A stretch of DNA of 15,216 nucleotides from JAIMBK01 sp040755215 (GCA_040755215.1 JBFMBG010000076.1:1-15216), one strand, 5' to 3'. Shown: positions 7,252 through 14,684, counted from the first letter of the stretch. The notes: a model not told the origin generated them from the letters alone. A program made the numbers and translations.

Positions 7252-8310
7252 ATGGAAAGCAATCTTTTTACAAAAATGGCGGCTGACCAATATGAAAACA
7301 TATTTTTTTGTTATCATCAGCCTTCCGGTTTAAAAGCCGTTATTGTCATTCACAGCACGGTTCTCGGACCGGCCGGGGGCGGCGTCCGAATGTTTCCTTA
7401 CCGCAGCGAAGAAGCGGCAATCGAGGACGCTCTGCGCTTAGCGAGAGCGATGACTTTCAAATTTGCCGCGGCCGGATTAAACGTTGGGGGCGGCAAAACC
7501 GTAATTATCGGCGACCCAAAGACTGAGAAGAGCGAAGCCCTTTTCCGCGTGCTGGGGAAGTTTATCAACCGCCTGGGCGGACTTTATTACGCCGGCGAAG
7601 ACGTTGGGACCACCCCGGAAGATATGTCCTATCTTGCAATGGAAACCCCCTATGTGGCCAACCCTCCGGAAGGGTCGCTTGCCCCCCTTACGGCTTTCGG
7701 TGTTCTGTGCGGGATGAAAGCCTGTGCCCGGGAACTGTTCGGCTCTGCTGAACTGGAAGGCCGGACTGTCGCCGTCCAGGGGTGCGGCTCCGTTGGTCAG
7801 GCGTTAATTGAGCTGTTAAGTCGCGAGGGGGCCAGGCTTATTGTCGCCGACGTTGATGAAGCGAAGGTAAAGAAAGCTGCCGAACGCTACGGTGCCCGGC
7901 CGGTAGCGCCGGACGCCATCTTTTCCGAAGAAGTGGATATTTTTAGCCCCTGTGCATTAGGCGGCGTGCTCAATGAGAAGACCGTTCCGGCTTTGCGCTG
8001 CAAGATCGTCGCCGGTTCGGCCAATAACCAGCTTGCTGAAAACAGGAACGGGGATTTGCTTTATCAGCGCGGAATTCTCTACGCCCCGGATTTTGTGATC
8101 AACGCCGGGGGCGCTATTTACGGAGTCACCCGCTGTATAAACGGTGAAACTGACCTTGAGCGCATTAAACAACGGGTGGCGGGGATCGGGCAGGCCATCA
8201 CGGAGATAATCAACATCTCAAAAAAGGAGAACATCCCTACCTATCAGGCCGCCGAGCGCTTTGCCGGGAAACGCCTGGAAACGGCCCGCCTGGTGAGGGG
8301 GCTTCTTTAA
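7252..8310 (+). CDS. Leu/Phe/Val dehydrogenase family protein (NAD-dependent amino-acid dehydrogenase)
   Basis: This is a 352-residue Glu/Leu/Phe/Val dehydrogenase-family enzyme that would oxidatively deaminate an aliphatic or aromatic L-amino acid to its 2-oxo acid. Visible elements are GPAGGGVRMF (39-48), the substrate and catalytic lysines in MTFKFAAAGLNVGGGKT (K70, K82), GEDVGTTPEDM (115-125), the Rossmann loop GCGSVG (177-182) and an acidic residue after strand 2 (D200), which favours NAD over NADP. The GGGKTVIIGDP pattern is closest to leucine dehydrogenase as I remember it. The ATG at 7252 is chosen over the GTG at 7243 because AAGGGAG (7237-7243) precedes it by 8 nt. It is followed after 50 nt by a hydrolase gene, possibly cotranscribed. 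Exact substrate is not resolvable here. Confidence 0.88.
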   Translation: MESNLFTKMAADQYENIFFCYHQPSGLKAVIVIHSTVLGPAGGGVRMFPYRSEEAAIEDALRLARAMTFKFAAAGLNVGGGKTVIIGDPKTEKSEALFRVLGKFINRLGGLYYAGEDVGTTPEDMSYLAMETPYVANPPEGSLAPLTAFGVLCGMKACARELFGSAELEGRTVAVQGCGSVGQALIELLSREGARLIVADVDEAKVKKAAERYGARPVAPDAIFSEEVDIFSPCALGGVLNEKTVPALRCKIVAGSANNQLAENRNGDLLYQRGILYAPDFVINAGGAIYGVTRCINGETDLERIKQRVAGIGQAITEIINISKKENIPTYQAAERFAGKRLETARLVRGLL

Positions 8311-8360
8311 GGCGGTCGAACTATAAAAGACGCCCGCAAATTTTTTAGAGAGGGACACTT

Positions 8361-9152
8361 ATGATCGAACGTTACATGTATCAAGACATCATCCAATTCA
8401 AAATGGGCAGGGCGGTAAACAACCAGGTGTTATACTGGGCGGCCGTTTACCTCGTGGACGGCCTGTTGATTGATACCGGCCCCGCTCATACGGCTCACGA
8501 ACTTTTGGCGGAACTGCGCAGAGAAAAAGTAGAAAAAGCCGTCAATACTCACTACCACGAAGATCACATTGGAGGAAACGCCCTTCTTCAACGGGAGTTG
8601 GGGATCGAAATTTTCGCTCCCGTGAAATCTATCGAAAGGATTGCCGCCAAACCCGCTCTCTACCCCTATCAGGAACTGGTTTGGGGCTGCCCCGAGCCTT
8701 CGCGACCCAACCCCCTGGGCAAGGAAGTACGCACCGGAAAGTACCGCTTCGAAGTCATTGAAACGCCCGGCCACAGCGACGACCATGTTGTTTTTTGGCT
8801 GCCGGAAAAAGGCTGGCTCTTTGCAGGGGATTTATTTGTTTCGGAAACGCCCAAGACCGCCCGGCCGGAGGATAACCAGGGCGAAATCATCGCCTCTTTG
8901 CAGAAAGTTCATCGTTTACACCCCCAGGTTCTTTTTACGGGTTTGGGAAACATTGTCGAGGAGGCAACCGGGGCACTGGCAAGGACAATTTTGTATTTGG
9001 AGAGGATCAGGGACCAGGTTGACAGGTTTAAAGCGCAAGGTTTTACTCCGGCCCAGATGGTCAGAGAAATTTTTGGCCGGGAAAGTGCTTTAAAAGAGTT
9101 GACGCAAGGCCAGTTTTCATCCGAAAATTTTGTTCGCTCTTTTGACAAGTAA
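8361..9152 (+). CDS. MBL-fold metallo-hydrolase
   Basis: This is a 263-residue metallo-beta-lactamase-fold protein. It has the metal-binding signature THYHEDHIGG (H64, H66, D68, H69), a second ligand H138 in TPGHSDDH and D157 in LFAGDLF. The last ligand region, where many members have a GHG-type histidine, reads TGLGNIV (193-199), so that histidine seems absent. This would fit a subfamily with altered metal ligation, and the substrate cannot be named. An alpha-helical C-terminal extension (about 205-263) follows. The ATG at 8361 has AGAGAGGG upstream. It lies 50 nt behind the amino-acid dehydrogenase gene, so the two may form a unit. Confidence 0.8.
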   Translation: MIERYMYQDIIQFKMGRAVNNQVLYWAAVYLVDGLLIDTGPAHTAHELLAELRREKVEKAVNTHYHEDHIGGNALLQRELGIEIFAPVKSIERIAAKPALYPYQELVWGCPEPSRPNPLGKEVRTGKYRFEVIETPGHSDDHVVFWLPEKGWLFAGDLFVSETPKTARPEDNQGEIIASLQKVHRLHPQVLFTGLGNIVEEATGALARTILYLERIRDQVDRFKAQGFTPAQMVREIFGRESALKELTQGQFSSENFVRSFDK

Positions 9153-9357
9153 AACATTCGCAGAATAATTAGATTCCAATGTAGTAGCGGGCTCCGGGCA
9201 AAGAATGGCGAATGGTCAATATACCTGCTTCTTCCTCCGCCAGCAGTTCCAGCCCGGGTTGATAGGCGCCAATGGGCACGGAGCAGCGGTTAACAAACCC
9301 AAAAAAGGAGTGGTGAAAATGCCTGCCGCGAGTTATAATAGCCTTGAGGTGATTTCC

Positions 9358-9567
9358 ATGGCTGTAGTGCACGAATACGTGAAAGCCCTGATTGACCGGC
9401 TTACTGATGAACAGGTGCAGGCTTTATGGGTGATCCTCAACTCGATGGCCTGGCCGGTGGAGAAAGTCACGCCTGAAGAGATGGCAGAAATCGAGGAAGG
9501 TTTTGCCGAAATCGACGCAGGCAAAGGTGTAAAGGCCGAAGATGTTTGGAAAGAGCTGGGAATTTGA
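9358..9567 (+). CDS. Small RelB-like antitoxin
   Basis: This encodes 69 residues from the ATG at 9358 (GAGGTG six nt upstream). An in-frame ATG at 9319 with an even better Shine-Dalgarno (AAAGGAG, 8 nt) would add 13 residues. The N-terminal part is helical and hydrophobic (EYVKALIDRLTDEQVQALW). The C-terminal part VTPEEMAEIEEGFAEIDAGK ending in WKELGI resembles the toxin-wrapping tail of small RelB-type antitoxins. A perfect TATAAT (9334-9339) lies between the two start codons, so the shorter form may come from its own short-leader transcript. The next reading frame overlaps its end and begins like a RelE toxin, which supports the antitoxin call. Confidence 0.55.
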   Translation: MAVVHEYVKALIDRLTDEQVQALWVILNSMAWPVEKVTPEEMAEIEEGFAEIDAGKGVKAEDVWKELGI

Positions 9568-9709
9568 AATAATCTTTTCCCCAAAAGCCTTAAGGCAGTT
9601 GGGTTGTCCAGGGCGGCCGGTGAAGGGGTTACGGGGTGAGGAAACTTGTGCAGGTGGAAAGCGGCGCGGCAGGCGGGACTTTAGCTGCGCTGCTTTATCA
9701 TTGGGATAA
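9542..9709 (+). pseudogene. Decayed RelE/ParE-like toxin
   Basis: The ATG at 9542 lies inside the end of the antitoxin gene (26-nt overlap), the usual toxin-antitoxin arrangement. The first 20 residues, with WEFEIIFSPKALRQL, look like the N-terminus of a RelE/ParE-superfamily toxin. The frame then jumps directly to GRPVKGLRGEE, which resembles the later PxxVKxLRGEE region of such toxins. About 30 central residues (the helical part) are missing, and the frame ends after 55 residues. In an alternative frame downstream, LAALLYHWDKND may be the remains of the following strand. I read this as an internally deleted and frameshifted toxin, probably inactive; the antitoxin may be retained as a solo gene. 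Confidence 0.5.
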
Positions 9710-9798
9710 AAATGATTTTCAGAAGGATAAGAGCAGTGTCGGTAGAGTCGAGATATCAGCACGCTGCTTCAGATTGTCAAGGGCCAGTACTTTTGGGC

Positions 9799-9837
9799 GC
9801 CGGGGCAGCAGAGGAGCGCCAGTTAAAATGCCCCGGC
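9799..9837. repeat. GC-rich stem-loop
   Basis: GCCGGGGCA (9799-9807) pairs perfectly with TGCCCCGGC (9829-9837) around a 21-nt loop. No T-run follows on either strand, so it is not a standard terminator. It lies in the gene-poor stretch 9710-10002, in which I see no convincing gene. Confidence 0.5.
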
Positions 9838-9930
9838 AAAATTAGATAAACCGGCTTCGAACTGCCTCGTATCGGCGTTAAAAATCAAAGAAGGATTTGG
9901 CAGTATTATGTAGTAATTTGTAATTAGGGC

Positions 9931-9969
9931 GCCGTGGTTTTATCAAAAAAGACCCACGGCTTTAATTTA
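9931..9969 (+). terminator. Terminator-like hairpin upstream of the YaaA-like gene
   Basis: GCCGTGG (9931-9937) pairs with CCACGGC (9954-9960) around a 16-nt A-rich loop and is followed by TTTAATTTA. It would isolate the next gene pair from readthrough from the toxin-antitoxin relic. The T tract is interrupted and the loop is long, so an attenuator or processing stem is also possible. Confidence 0.5.
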
Positions 9970-10002
9970 TACAGATATTCTGCCTTTATGGAGTGAGAAC
10001 AT

Positions 10003-10728
10003 TTGGCGGTTGAAGCGGTTTGTTTTATCCCGTGCTGCTCAAGCAAAAGCGCAGGCGGCGGGATTGAAAGTCCTCCTTACGCCTGGCCCGGCGCCGGCCT
10101 GGAGCGGGCCTGGGTCCGTCTGCAGGCGGCCCGCCGGGGGATGGAGCATTGCATTGAAGGTGACTCCAGGCCGACTCCAGCGGTGCACCTTTACAGCGGC
10201 AGTTTCTATTCCGCCTTTGATGCCGGGCTGGTAGAGCGGCTTATTTATTCCGAAAAGCTCCGGCTGTTCATCATCTCGGCAGGCTACGGCGTGCTGGATG
10301 CCTTTGAGCCCGCCCGCAATTATGATGCCGAAATGAAGGGCAGGGTGGCCAGGTACTGGCGCGATGCCGGTTTGGCCGATGTTATCGACGATATCTGTCT
10401 TGCCCTTACCCCCAAACAAGTTTACGGCTTTTTTGCCGGCGAACCGGTCTGGTCCGGTTCCGGGGCGAAATACCGCTATTTTTTTACCGAGGGAATAAAA
10501 AAAGCCCTTCGTTCCGGTTTCAAGCCTGCCCGGGCGGGCTGCTTCTACAGGGAAAGCGGCAGGGGGGTATCGGCAATACTCGGCGCTTTAGGCCGCACCT
10601 TTTCCAGCTGTCTTTCTAAAGGGCTGGATTGCGATGAGATTGTCGAAGCGGCAAAAACGGGCGGTTTAAAGGAATGCGGAATTGTCATCGGCTATGAGGA
10701 TCTGCTGGCCGGAGAGCACCGGATTTAG
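10003..10728 (+). CDS. YaaA/DUF6884-like protein of unknown function
   Basis: This is a 241-residue protein starting at TTG 10003, with GGAG (9990-9993) nine nt upstream. It opens with the strand-loop FIPCCSSKS (8-16), then LYSGSFYSAF (63-72), LFIISAGYGVLD (88-99) and a conserved-looking YD at 107-108, as in YaaA/DUF6884-type proteins (xPCxxxK near the start, ISAxYGLxD in the middle). The YaaA family is linked to peroxide stress and reported to bind DNA; for DUF6884 I know no defined activity. The gene is followed after 35 nt by a GIY-YIG-like gene in the same direction, so the two look cotranscribed. The family link is from motif memory; the job is unknown. Confidence 0.6.
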   Translation: MAVEAVCFIPCCSSKSAGGGIESPPYAWPGAGLERAWVRLQAARRGMEHCIEGDSRPTPAVHLYSGSFYSAFDAGLVERLIYSEKLRLFIISAGYGVLDAFEPARNYDAEMKGRVARYWRDAGLADVIDDICLALTPKQVYGFFAGEPVWSGSGAKYRYFFTEGIKKALRSGFKPARAGCFYRESGRGVSAILGALGRTFSSCLSKGLDCDEIVEAAKTGGLKECGIVIGYEDLLAGEHRI

Positions 10729-10763
10729 AAATCTCCGGCCACTTTTAAGGTGGGAGCGTTTTT

Positions 10764-11474
10764 GTGGAGATAAAGGATTCTGCCAGGGTTATCAGGGACT
10801 TGGAGCGGTTTTATGCAGTTTTGAATACGATCAGGGAGTGTGTCGGCGGCGAGCGGTGTTTGTCGGAATGCAACGGACGGATGGGCTGGCCGCGGCGCGG
10901 AGTATATTTCTTCTTTGAGCCCGGAGAAAACAGGTCCTCCGGCGCGGGGCTGAGGGTCGTCCGGGTGGGGACCCGTGCCGTTTCCGCGGGTTCCGGCACC
11001 ACCCTCTGGGACCGTTTGCGGACTCACCGGGGCGTTGCCGGGGGAGGCGGCAACCACAGGGCTTCGATCTTCCGCCTTCATGTCGGGACAGCCCTCCTGG
11101 CGAGGGGGGATTACCCCGAGGGAGTCAGGCGGAGCTGGGGCCGGGGCAGTTCGGCTCCGCGGGAAGTGAGGCGCGCCGAACACGGGTTGGAATGTGCGGT
11201 AAGCGAATACATAGGGAGGATGCCCTTCCTCTGGCTGAAGGTCGATGATGAGCCCGGGCCGGCGAGCATGCGCAAGTACATAGAGCGCAATGCGGTGGCG
11301 CTGCTGAGTGCGGCCTCCGGGTTGCGCATTGACCCTCCGTCGGAGGGCTGGCTGGGCTACAGCTGTCAAAACGAGGCGGTCAGGGCATCGGGTTTGTGGA
11401 ACGTGGATCACGTTTTTGAAGATTACGACCCGGGTTTTCTTGATCTGTTTGAGCGGCTGGCCGGCGAGAACTGA
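10764..11474 (+). CDS. GIY-YIG-like nuclease-fold protein
   Basis: This is a 236-residue protein starting at GTG 10764 after AAGGTGGGAG. GVYFFFEPG (46-54) and VVRVGT (65-70) are placed as the GIY and YIG strands. They are followed by LWDRLRTHRG (81-90, conserved arginine position), GGGNHRASIFRLHVG (94-108) and a late YIERN (172-176) that could supply the catalytic Glu and Asn. The C-terminus has SGLWNVDHV and YDPGFLDLFERL. I recall proteins with this whole pattern annotated as GIY-YIG nuclease family, often in accessory regions. It may cut or bind nucleic acid; the tyrosines of the classical motif are partly replaced (VRVG), so activity is not certain. It forms a two-gene unit with the preceding YaaA-like gene. 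Confidence 0.6.
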   Translation: MEIKDSARVIRDLERFYAVLNTIRECVGGERCLSECNGRMGWPRRGVYFFFEPGENRSSGAGLRVVRVGTRAVSAGSGTTLWDRLRTHRGVAGGGGNHRASIFRLHVGTALLARGDYPEGVRRSWGRGSSAPREVRRAEHGLECAVSEYIGRMPFLWLKVDDEPGPASMRKYIERNAVALLSAASGLRIDPPSEGWLGYSCQNEAVRASGLWNVDHVFEDYDPGFLDLFERLAGEN

Positions 11475-11524
11475 GAATGAAATGCCTGTCAGGGCTTAAC
11501 CCACGTATTTTTGTTTTTCCGAAC

Positions 11525-11556
11525 GACAGAGATATGTCACGACCACCTGGTACAAT
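11525..11556 (+). promoter_or_regulatory. Promoter/operator region of the ARPP-1 gene
   Basis: An inverted repeat GACA-N6-TGTC (11525-11538) is followed 12 nt later by TGGTACAAT (11548-11556), an extended -10 sequence. The same block with the same spacing occurs before the relic copy (7049-7062 and TAAAAT at 7075-7080). Its preservation there suggests functional importance. No classical -35 is seen; the palindrome occupies that position and may bind a regulator. Confidence 0.5.
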
Positions 11557-11588
11557 CAGGTTAAGTAAATTTTAAGGAGATGGTGGGC

Positions 11589-12576
11589 GTGGCAGTTTTA
11601 GCGGATTTCCTGCGCACTTTACGGGTGGGTGAACCGCAGGCGTTCGAGAACCTGACCGTTTTCCCGCTGCTCGGGACGCAATTTCAAGAGCCCGGCTACC
11701 TCTTGCTGGACGAAGCCCTGGTGCAGGGCCTGCTCGAGGTGCGGGAGGTAAGCGAAGCCGGTAGCGTGAATGAAATCCTGGTGATCAACAAAAGCGATCG
11801 CCCCGTCCTCCTCATGGACGGAGAGATCCTTACCGGGGCGAAGCAGAACCGCGTGGTGAATGCCAGCATCCTGGTGGGAGCCCGTGTTGAGCTGAAAATA
11901 CCGGTCAGCTGCGTGGAGCGGGGCCGCTGGCGGTACGTTGCCGAGAAGTTCACGGAGAGCCGGCGCTTCTCCTGCGCGCGCCTGCGCGCCCAGAAATCTG
12001 CGCAGGTGGCCCAGAGCCTCCACGCGTCCGGGGGTCTTTAGCGCGGACCAGGGCGCCATCTGGGATGAGGTTGAGCGCAAGCAGAGGGAAATGGGGGCGG
12101 AGTCCCCCACCGGGGCGGTTAACAGGGTATACGAAAGCCATGCGGAAAAACTGAAAAAATACTGCGCGGCCTTTTCGCCCCTGGAAGAGCAGGTGGGTGC
12201 GGCGGTTTTTGTCAACGGGCGCTTCGTCTGCCTCGACGCCTTCGATAGTCCGGCGAGCCTGCGCAGGCTGTACCCAAAAATGATCGAAAGCTACGCCTTA
12301 GACGCCCTGGAGCAGGCCGGCCGGGACAAAAAGGAGCCTGAAAAGAGCGCCGCGAAGCAGCTGCTGAAAAAAGTCGCTGCCGCCCGGGTGGCGCGTTATC
12401 CTTCCGTGGGTTTGGGCGAAGACCTGCGCATCAAAGCTGAAGGTCTGGTCGGCTCCTGTCTGGCCCTGGACGGCAGGGTGATCCACCTGGCTCTCTTTGC
12501 CGGAGCGGACCGGGAGGCGGAGAGGAGGAGCGGCGCGCTGAGCAGGCCGGGCAGGAGACGGAGGACACAACTGTAG
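11589..12576 (+). pseudogene. ARPP-1-type domain protein, split by a +1 frameshift (mutation or recoding)
   Basis: The two halves belong to one protein of about 328 residues. The first half ends at 12041 (TAG 12039-12041) and holds LLLDEAL, VNKSDRPVLLMDGEILTGAKQNR, IPVSCVERGRW and RYVAEKF. The second half continues in the +1 frame with SADQGAIWDEVERK, SPTGAVNRVYE, VFVNGRFVCLDAFDSPASL and YALDALEQ. This succession matches the ARPP-1 domain as I recall it, a domain noted in bacterial conflict-type gene neighbourhoods, with no firm biochemical role known to me. GTG at 11589 is preferred (AAGGAG nine nt upstream; the ATG at 11580 abuts it). Removing one G from the GGGGG run at 12030-12034 joins the halves. 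Stop is 12 nt before yhaM, suggesting an operon. Confidence 0.7.
12030..12042 (+). other. Putative +1 frameshift site resembling the prfB recoding signal
   Basis: The sequence GGGGGTCTTTAGC is read in the zero frame as GGG GGT CTT TAG. The G5T run can pair with the anti-Shine-Dalgarno CCUCCA, and CTT followed directly by a stop is the slip site used in RF2 mRNA (CUU UGA). A slip from CUU to UUU enters the frame of the second half. The Shine-Dalgarno-like run is two nt closer to the CTT than in prfB. Confidence 0.4.
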
Positions 12577-12588
12577 AGGGGGTTCAAA

Positions 12589-13530
12589 ATGGCTGAACTG
12601 CTGGTTGAACAGATCAGGCCCGGGCTGAACGTGCGCGGGGTATTCGCCCTGAAGGCAAAAAGACTCCTTCCCTACCGGGAGGCCCCGGGGCACTTCCTGG
12701 CCGTTACCCTCGCCGACCGCACCGGCAATGTGGAGGGGCGGGTCTGGGAAGGGGCCGAAGAGGCCGGCGCCCGCCTGAAGGTGGGAGACATCGTCGCCAT
12801 AAAAGCGCAGGCCGTGGCGTACAACGGGGTAGTGCAGCTGCGCATCGATTCGATCGTTAAAGAGAATGGTCAAATTGACCCGGCAAGATTTATCCCTGCC
12901 GCGGAAGGTCTTCAGGAAGCGAAAGAGAAACTTCAGCAGTTAATTGCTTCCTTAACTAACCCGCATTTAAAAATGTTGCTCTCCCTCTTCTTTTCGGAAC
13001 AGGATTTCTACGCGGCATTCTGCCTTGCCCCCGCCGCCAAACAATACCACCACGCTCTTTTGGGTGGACTTTTGGTCCACAGCGTTACCGTAGCTTTGGC
13101 GGCGGACGGCATCGCCAAAGACTACCCCCAGGCCGACCGGGACCTGCTGGTGGCCGGGGCCATCCTGCACGACATCGGCAAGGTGCAGGAGTACCGCTGC
13201 CGCGGCGCTGTGGAGCAGACCGACGAGGGGCGGCTTTTAGGGCACATCGTCTCCGGCGCGCTGTTCTTAGACCGCTATATCAACAGGGTGCCGGACTTTC
13301 CGGAAGACCTGCACTTAAAGCTTTTGCACATGATCGTCAGCCACCACGGGCGCTACGAGTGGCAGTCACCCAGGCGGCCCAAGTTTTTGGAGGCGGCCAT
13401 GCTGCATCAGCTCGACCTGCTGGACGCCCAGGCGGACATGTTCTCCCGCGCCGCCGCCTGTCGGGAGGACAAAGATTCGTCCTGGACGGGTTGGGTGAAG
13501 GGGCTGGAGAGGCACGTTTACTGCCGGTGA
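12589..13530 (+). CDS. yhaM: YhaM-like 3'-5' exoribonuclease (OB-fold plus HD domain)
   Basis: This is a 313-residue protein with an N-terminal OB-fold nucleic-acid-binding domain (about 12-92, LADRTGNVEGRVW and LKVGDIVAIK) and a C-terminal HD-superfamily domain. The domain has metal ligands H164 (LLVHSV), H194-D195 (ILHDIGK), HH at 252-253 (VSHHG) and D276 in LHQLDLLDAQ. Domain order and length match Bacillus subtilis YhaM, a metal-dependent 3'-5' exoribonuclease also implicated in DNA metabolism. AGAGGGGG overlaps the stop of the preceding ARPP-1 gene and gives the ATG at 12589. In Bacillus yhaM neighbours yhaN; here the YhaN-like gene is over 10 kb away. The symbol is by similarity only. 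Confidence 0.85.
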   Translation: MAELLVEQIRPGLNVRGVFALKAKRLLPYREAPGHFLAVTLADRTGNVEGRVWEGAEEAGARLKVGDIVAIKAQAVAYNGVVQLRIDSIVKENGQIDPARFIPAAEGLQEAKEKLQQLIASLTNPHLKMLLSLFFSEQDFYAAFCLAPAAKQYHHALLGGLLVHSVTVALAADGIAKDYPQADRDLLVAGAILHDIGKVQEYRCRGAVEQTDEGRLLGHIVSGALFLDRYINRVPDFPEDLHLKLLHMIVSHHGRYEWQSPRRPKFLEAAMLHQLDLLDAQADMFSRAAACREDKDSSWTGWVKGLERHVYCR

Positions 13531-13569
13531 GGCGGGGATGAACAGATCTTTACAGAGAGGAGGTATGGC

Positions 13570-14454
13570 ATGGCTCAAAAATGCGCCGACTGCGGTAAAG
13601 AGCTTTCCTTTTGGAGCAGGCTTTTTCCGTCCAGCCGCAAACTGTGCCCCGGGTGTAAAAACGCCAGGAGAGAAAAGATCAAACAGTACGTATCCAAACT
13701 GAATGAATTTGGCGCGGACCGTTACCTCACCCCCGCCGAAGAACGGGAGCTTGCCGCCCTGCAGCAGAGTCTGGGCTTAAGCGACGAGGATCTCAAGGAG
13801 GCCAGAAGAACGCTGGCCAACCTGCGCCAGTCAACAAAGAATTTCGATCTCGCCAGGTACGAAGAAAAACTCCGCCAGGTAGGCGAAGACGGGTATCTGG
13901 AGCCTCAGGAAGAAGCAGAATTAAATGCCCTGAAGGAAGAACTCGGCCTTAGCGACGAAGAGATCGCGCCCACCTGCGGGCAGCTTATCCGCTTAAAACG
14001 ACTGACCGCCATTAAAAACGGGAAACTTCCCGTCCTGGCTGCCGACATTCTCCTGAAAAAAGGCGAACTGTGCCATTTTGAGGTTTCCTGCGACCTGGTG
14101 GAGGAAAAAAGCCGCACCAGGTACGTGGGCGGGAGCCAGGGGGTGAGCTTCCGGATCGCCAAAGGGGTCTACTACCGGGTGGGCGGCTTCAAGGGGGAGC
14201 GCGTGGTGGATACGTACAAACAGGTCACGGACAGCGGGACTCTCTACATCACAAATAAAAGGGTGGTTTTCGCCGGAACGAAGAAGAACGTTACTTACCC
14301 GCTGAATAAGATCGTCAACTTCGTCAAGTACCGGGACGCCGTCCAGTTCCAGAAGGAAAACGAGGCCAGGCCCAAATATTTTCTTATCAAAGAGCAGGAT
14401 ATTATCGATGAAATCGGGTTGATCCTGACCCAGTTGGTTTCGGCCGGTGCCTGA
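13570..14454 (+). CDS. Zinc-ribbon, duplicated helical repeat and PH-like domain protein
   Basis: This is a 294-residue protein. Residues 5-29 form a treble-cysteine zinc ribbon (CADC and CPGC). Two tandem copies of a roughly 31-residue helical unit follow: RYLTPAEERELAALQQSLGL with SDEDL (51-75) and GYLEPQEEAELNALKEELGL with SDEEI (108-132). The C-terminal half (about 150-290) is beta-rich. SGTLYITNKRVVFAG (222-236) and YPLNKIVNF are the hallmark of bacterial PH/GRAM-like domains that often act in phospholipid or protein binding. No signal peptide or membrane helix is visible, so it is probably cytosolic. The ATG at 13570 follows AGAGAGGAGG by 6 nt. A function is not known to me; I infer a scaffold or sensor. 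It is 39 nt after yhaM and likely in the same transcript. Confidence 0.75.
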   Translation: MAQKCADCGKELSFWSRLFPSSRKLCPGCKNARREKIKQYVSKLNEFGADRYLTPAEERELAALQQSLGLSDEDLKEARRTLANLRQSTKNFDLARYEEKLRQVGEDGYLEPQEEAELNALKEELGLSDEEIAPTCGQLIRLKRLTAIKNGKLPVLAADILLKKGELCHFEVSCDLVEEKSRTRYVGGSQGVSFRIAKGVYYRVGGFKGERVVDTYKQVTDSGTLYITNKRVVFAGTKKNVTYPLNKIVNFVKYRDAVQFQKENEARPKYFLIKEQDIIDEIGLILTQLVSAGA

Positions 14455-14473
14455 TCCGGGCGTATTAATCCGC

Positions 14474-14495
14474 GGCGAAAATGGAATGTTTCGCC
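14474..14495 (+). terminator. Hairpin after the zinc-ribbon/PH gene
   Basis: GGCGAAA (14474-14480) pairs with TTTCGCC (14489-14495) around an 8-nt loop, 20 nt after the stop codon. The downstream sequence is only weakly T-rich, so termination is tentative. Confidence 0.35.
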
Positions 14496-14684
14496 TCTTA
14501 AAAAACTTTCTTTCCCACCTGACCTGCCCTGGCTCGTTAATTTGTTCCCCGCCTTACCTTTTCTATCTGTCCGGAATGTTTTTTGCCTCCGGGACCGGCG
14601 CACCGCCGAATTTGAATAACCGGCAGGCAGGAAATTATCGCCAAAAGCAGACAAAAAATTTTTAAGGGGTGGGTTTTCAAAAAA

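Noticed and set aside
8311..8352. GGCG/CGCC pair before a T-run between the dehydrogenase and hydrolase genes
   Set aside because: Only 4 bp of stem with a 16-nt loop; too weak to call.
9169..9372. Minus-strand frame ending in a peptide with CSVPIGAY and LLAEEEAGILTIRH
   Set aside because: It briefly recalls the CxVPIGAY segment of porphobilinogen deaminase, but is short, overlaps the antitoxin start region on the other strand and has no other support.
9636..9845. Plus-strand 69-codon GTG frame after the antitoxin
   Set aside because: Composition is unconvincing, it overlaps the toxin relic and may contain only fragments of the decayed toxin (LAALLYHWDKND).
9736..9849. 37-codon GTG frame with an AGAAGGA site 8 nt upstream
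   Set aside because: It contains the GC-rich stem-loop and lies in decayed DNA; a chance ORF is as likely, and no family is recognised.
14447..14665. 72-codon GTG frame after the PH-like gene
   Set aside because: No proper Shine-Dalgarno, it contains a hairpin near its start and the peptide looks random.
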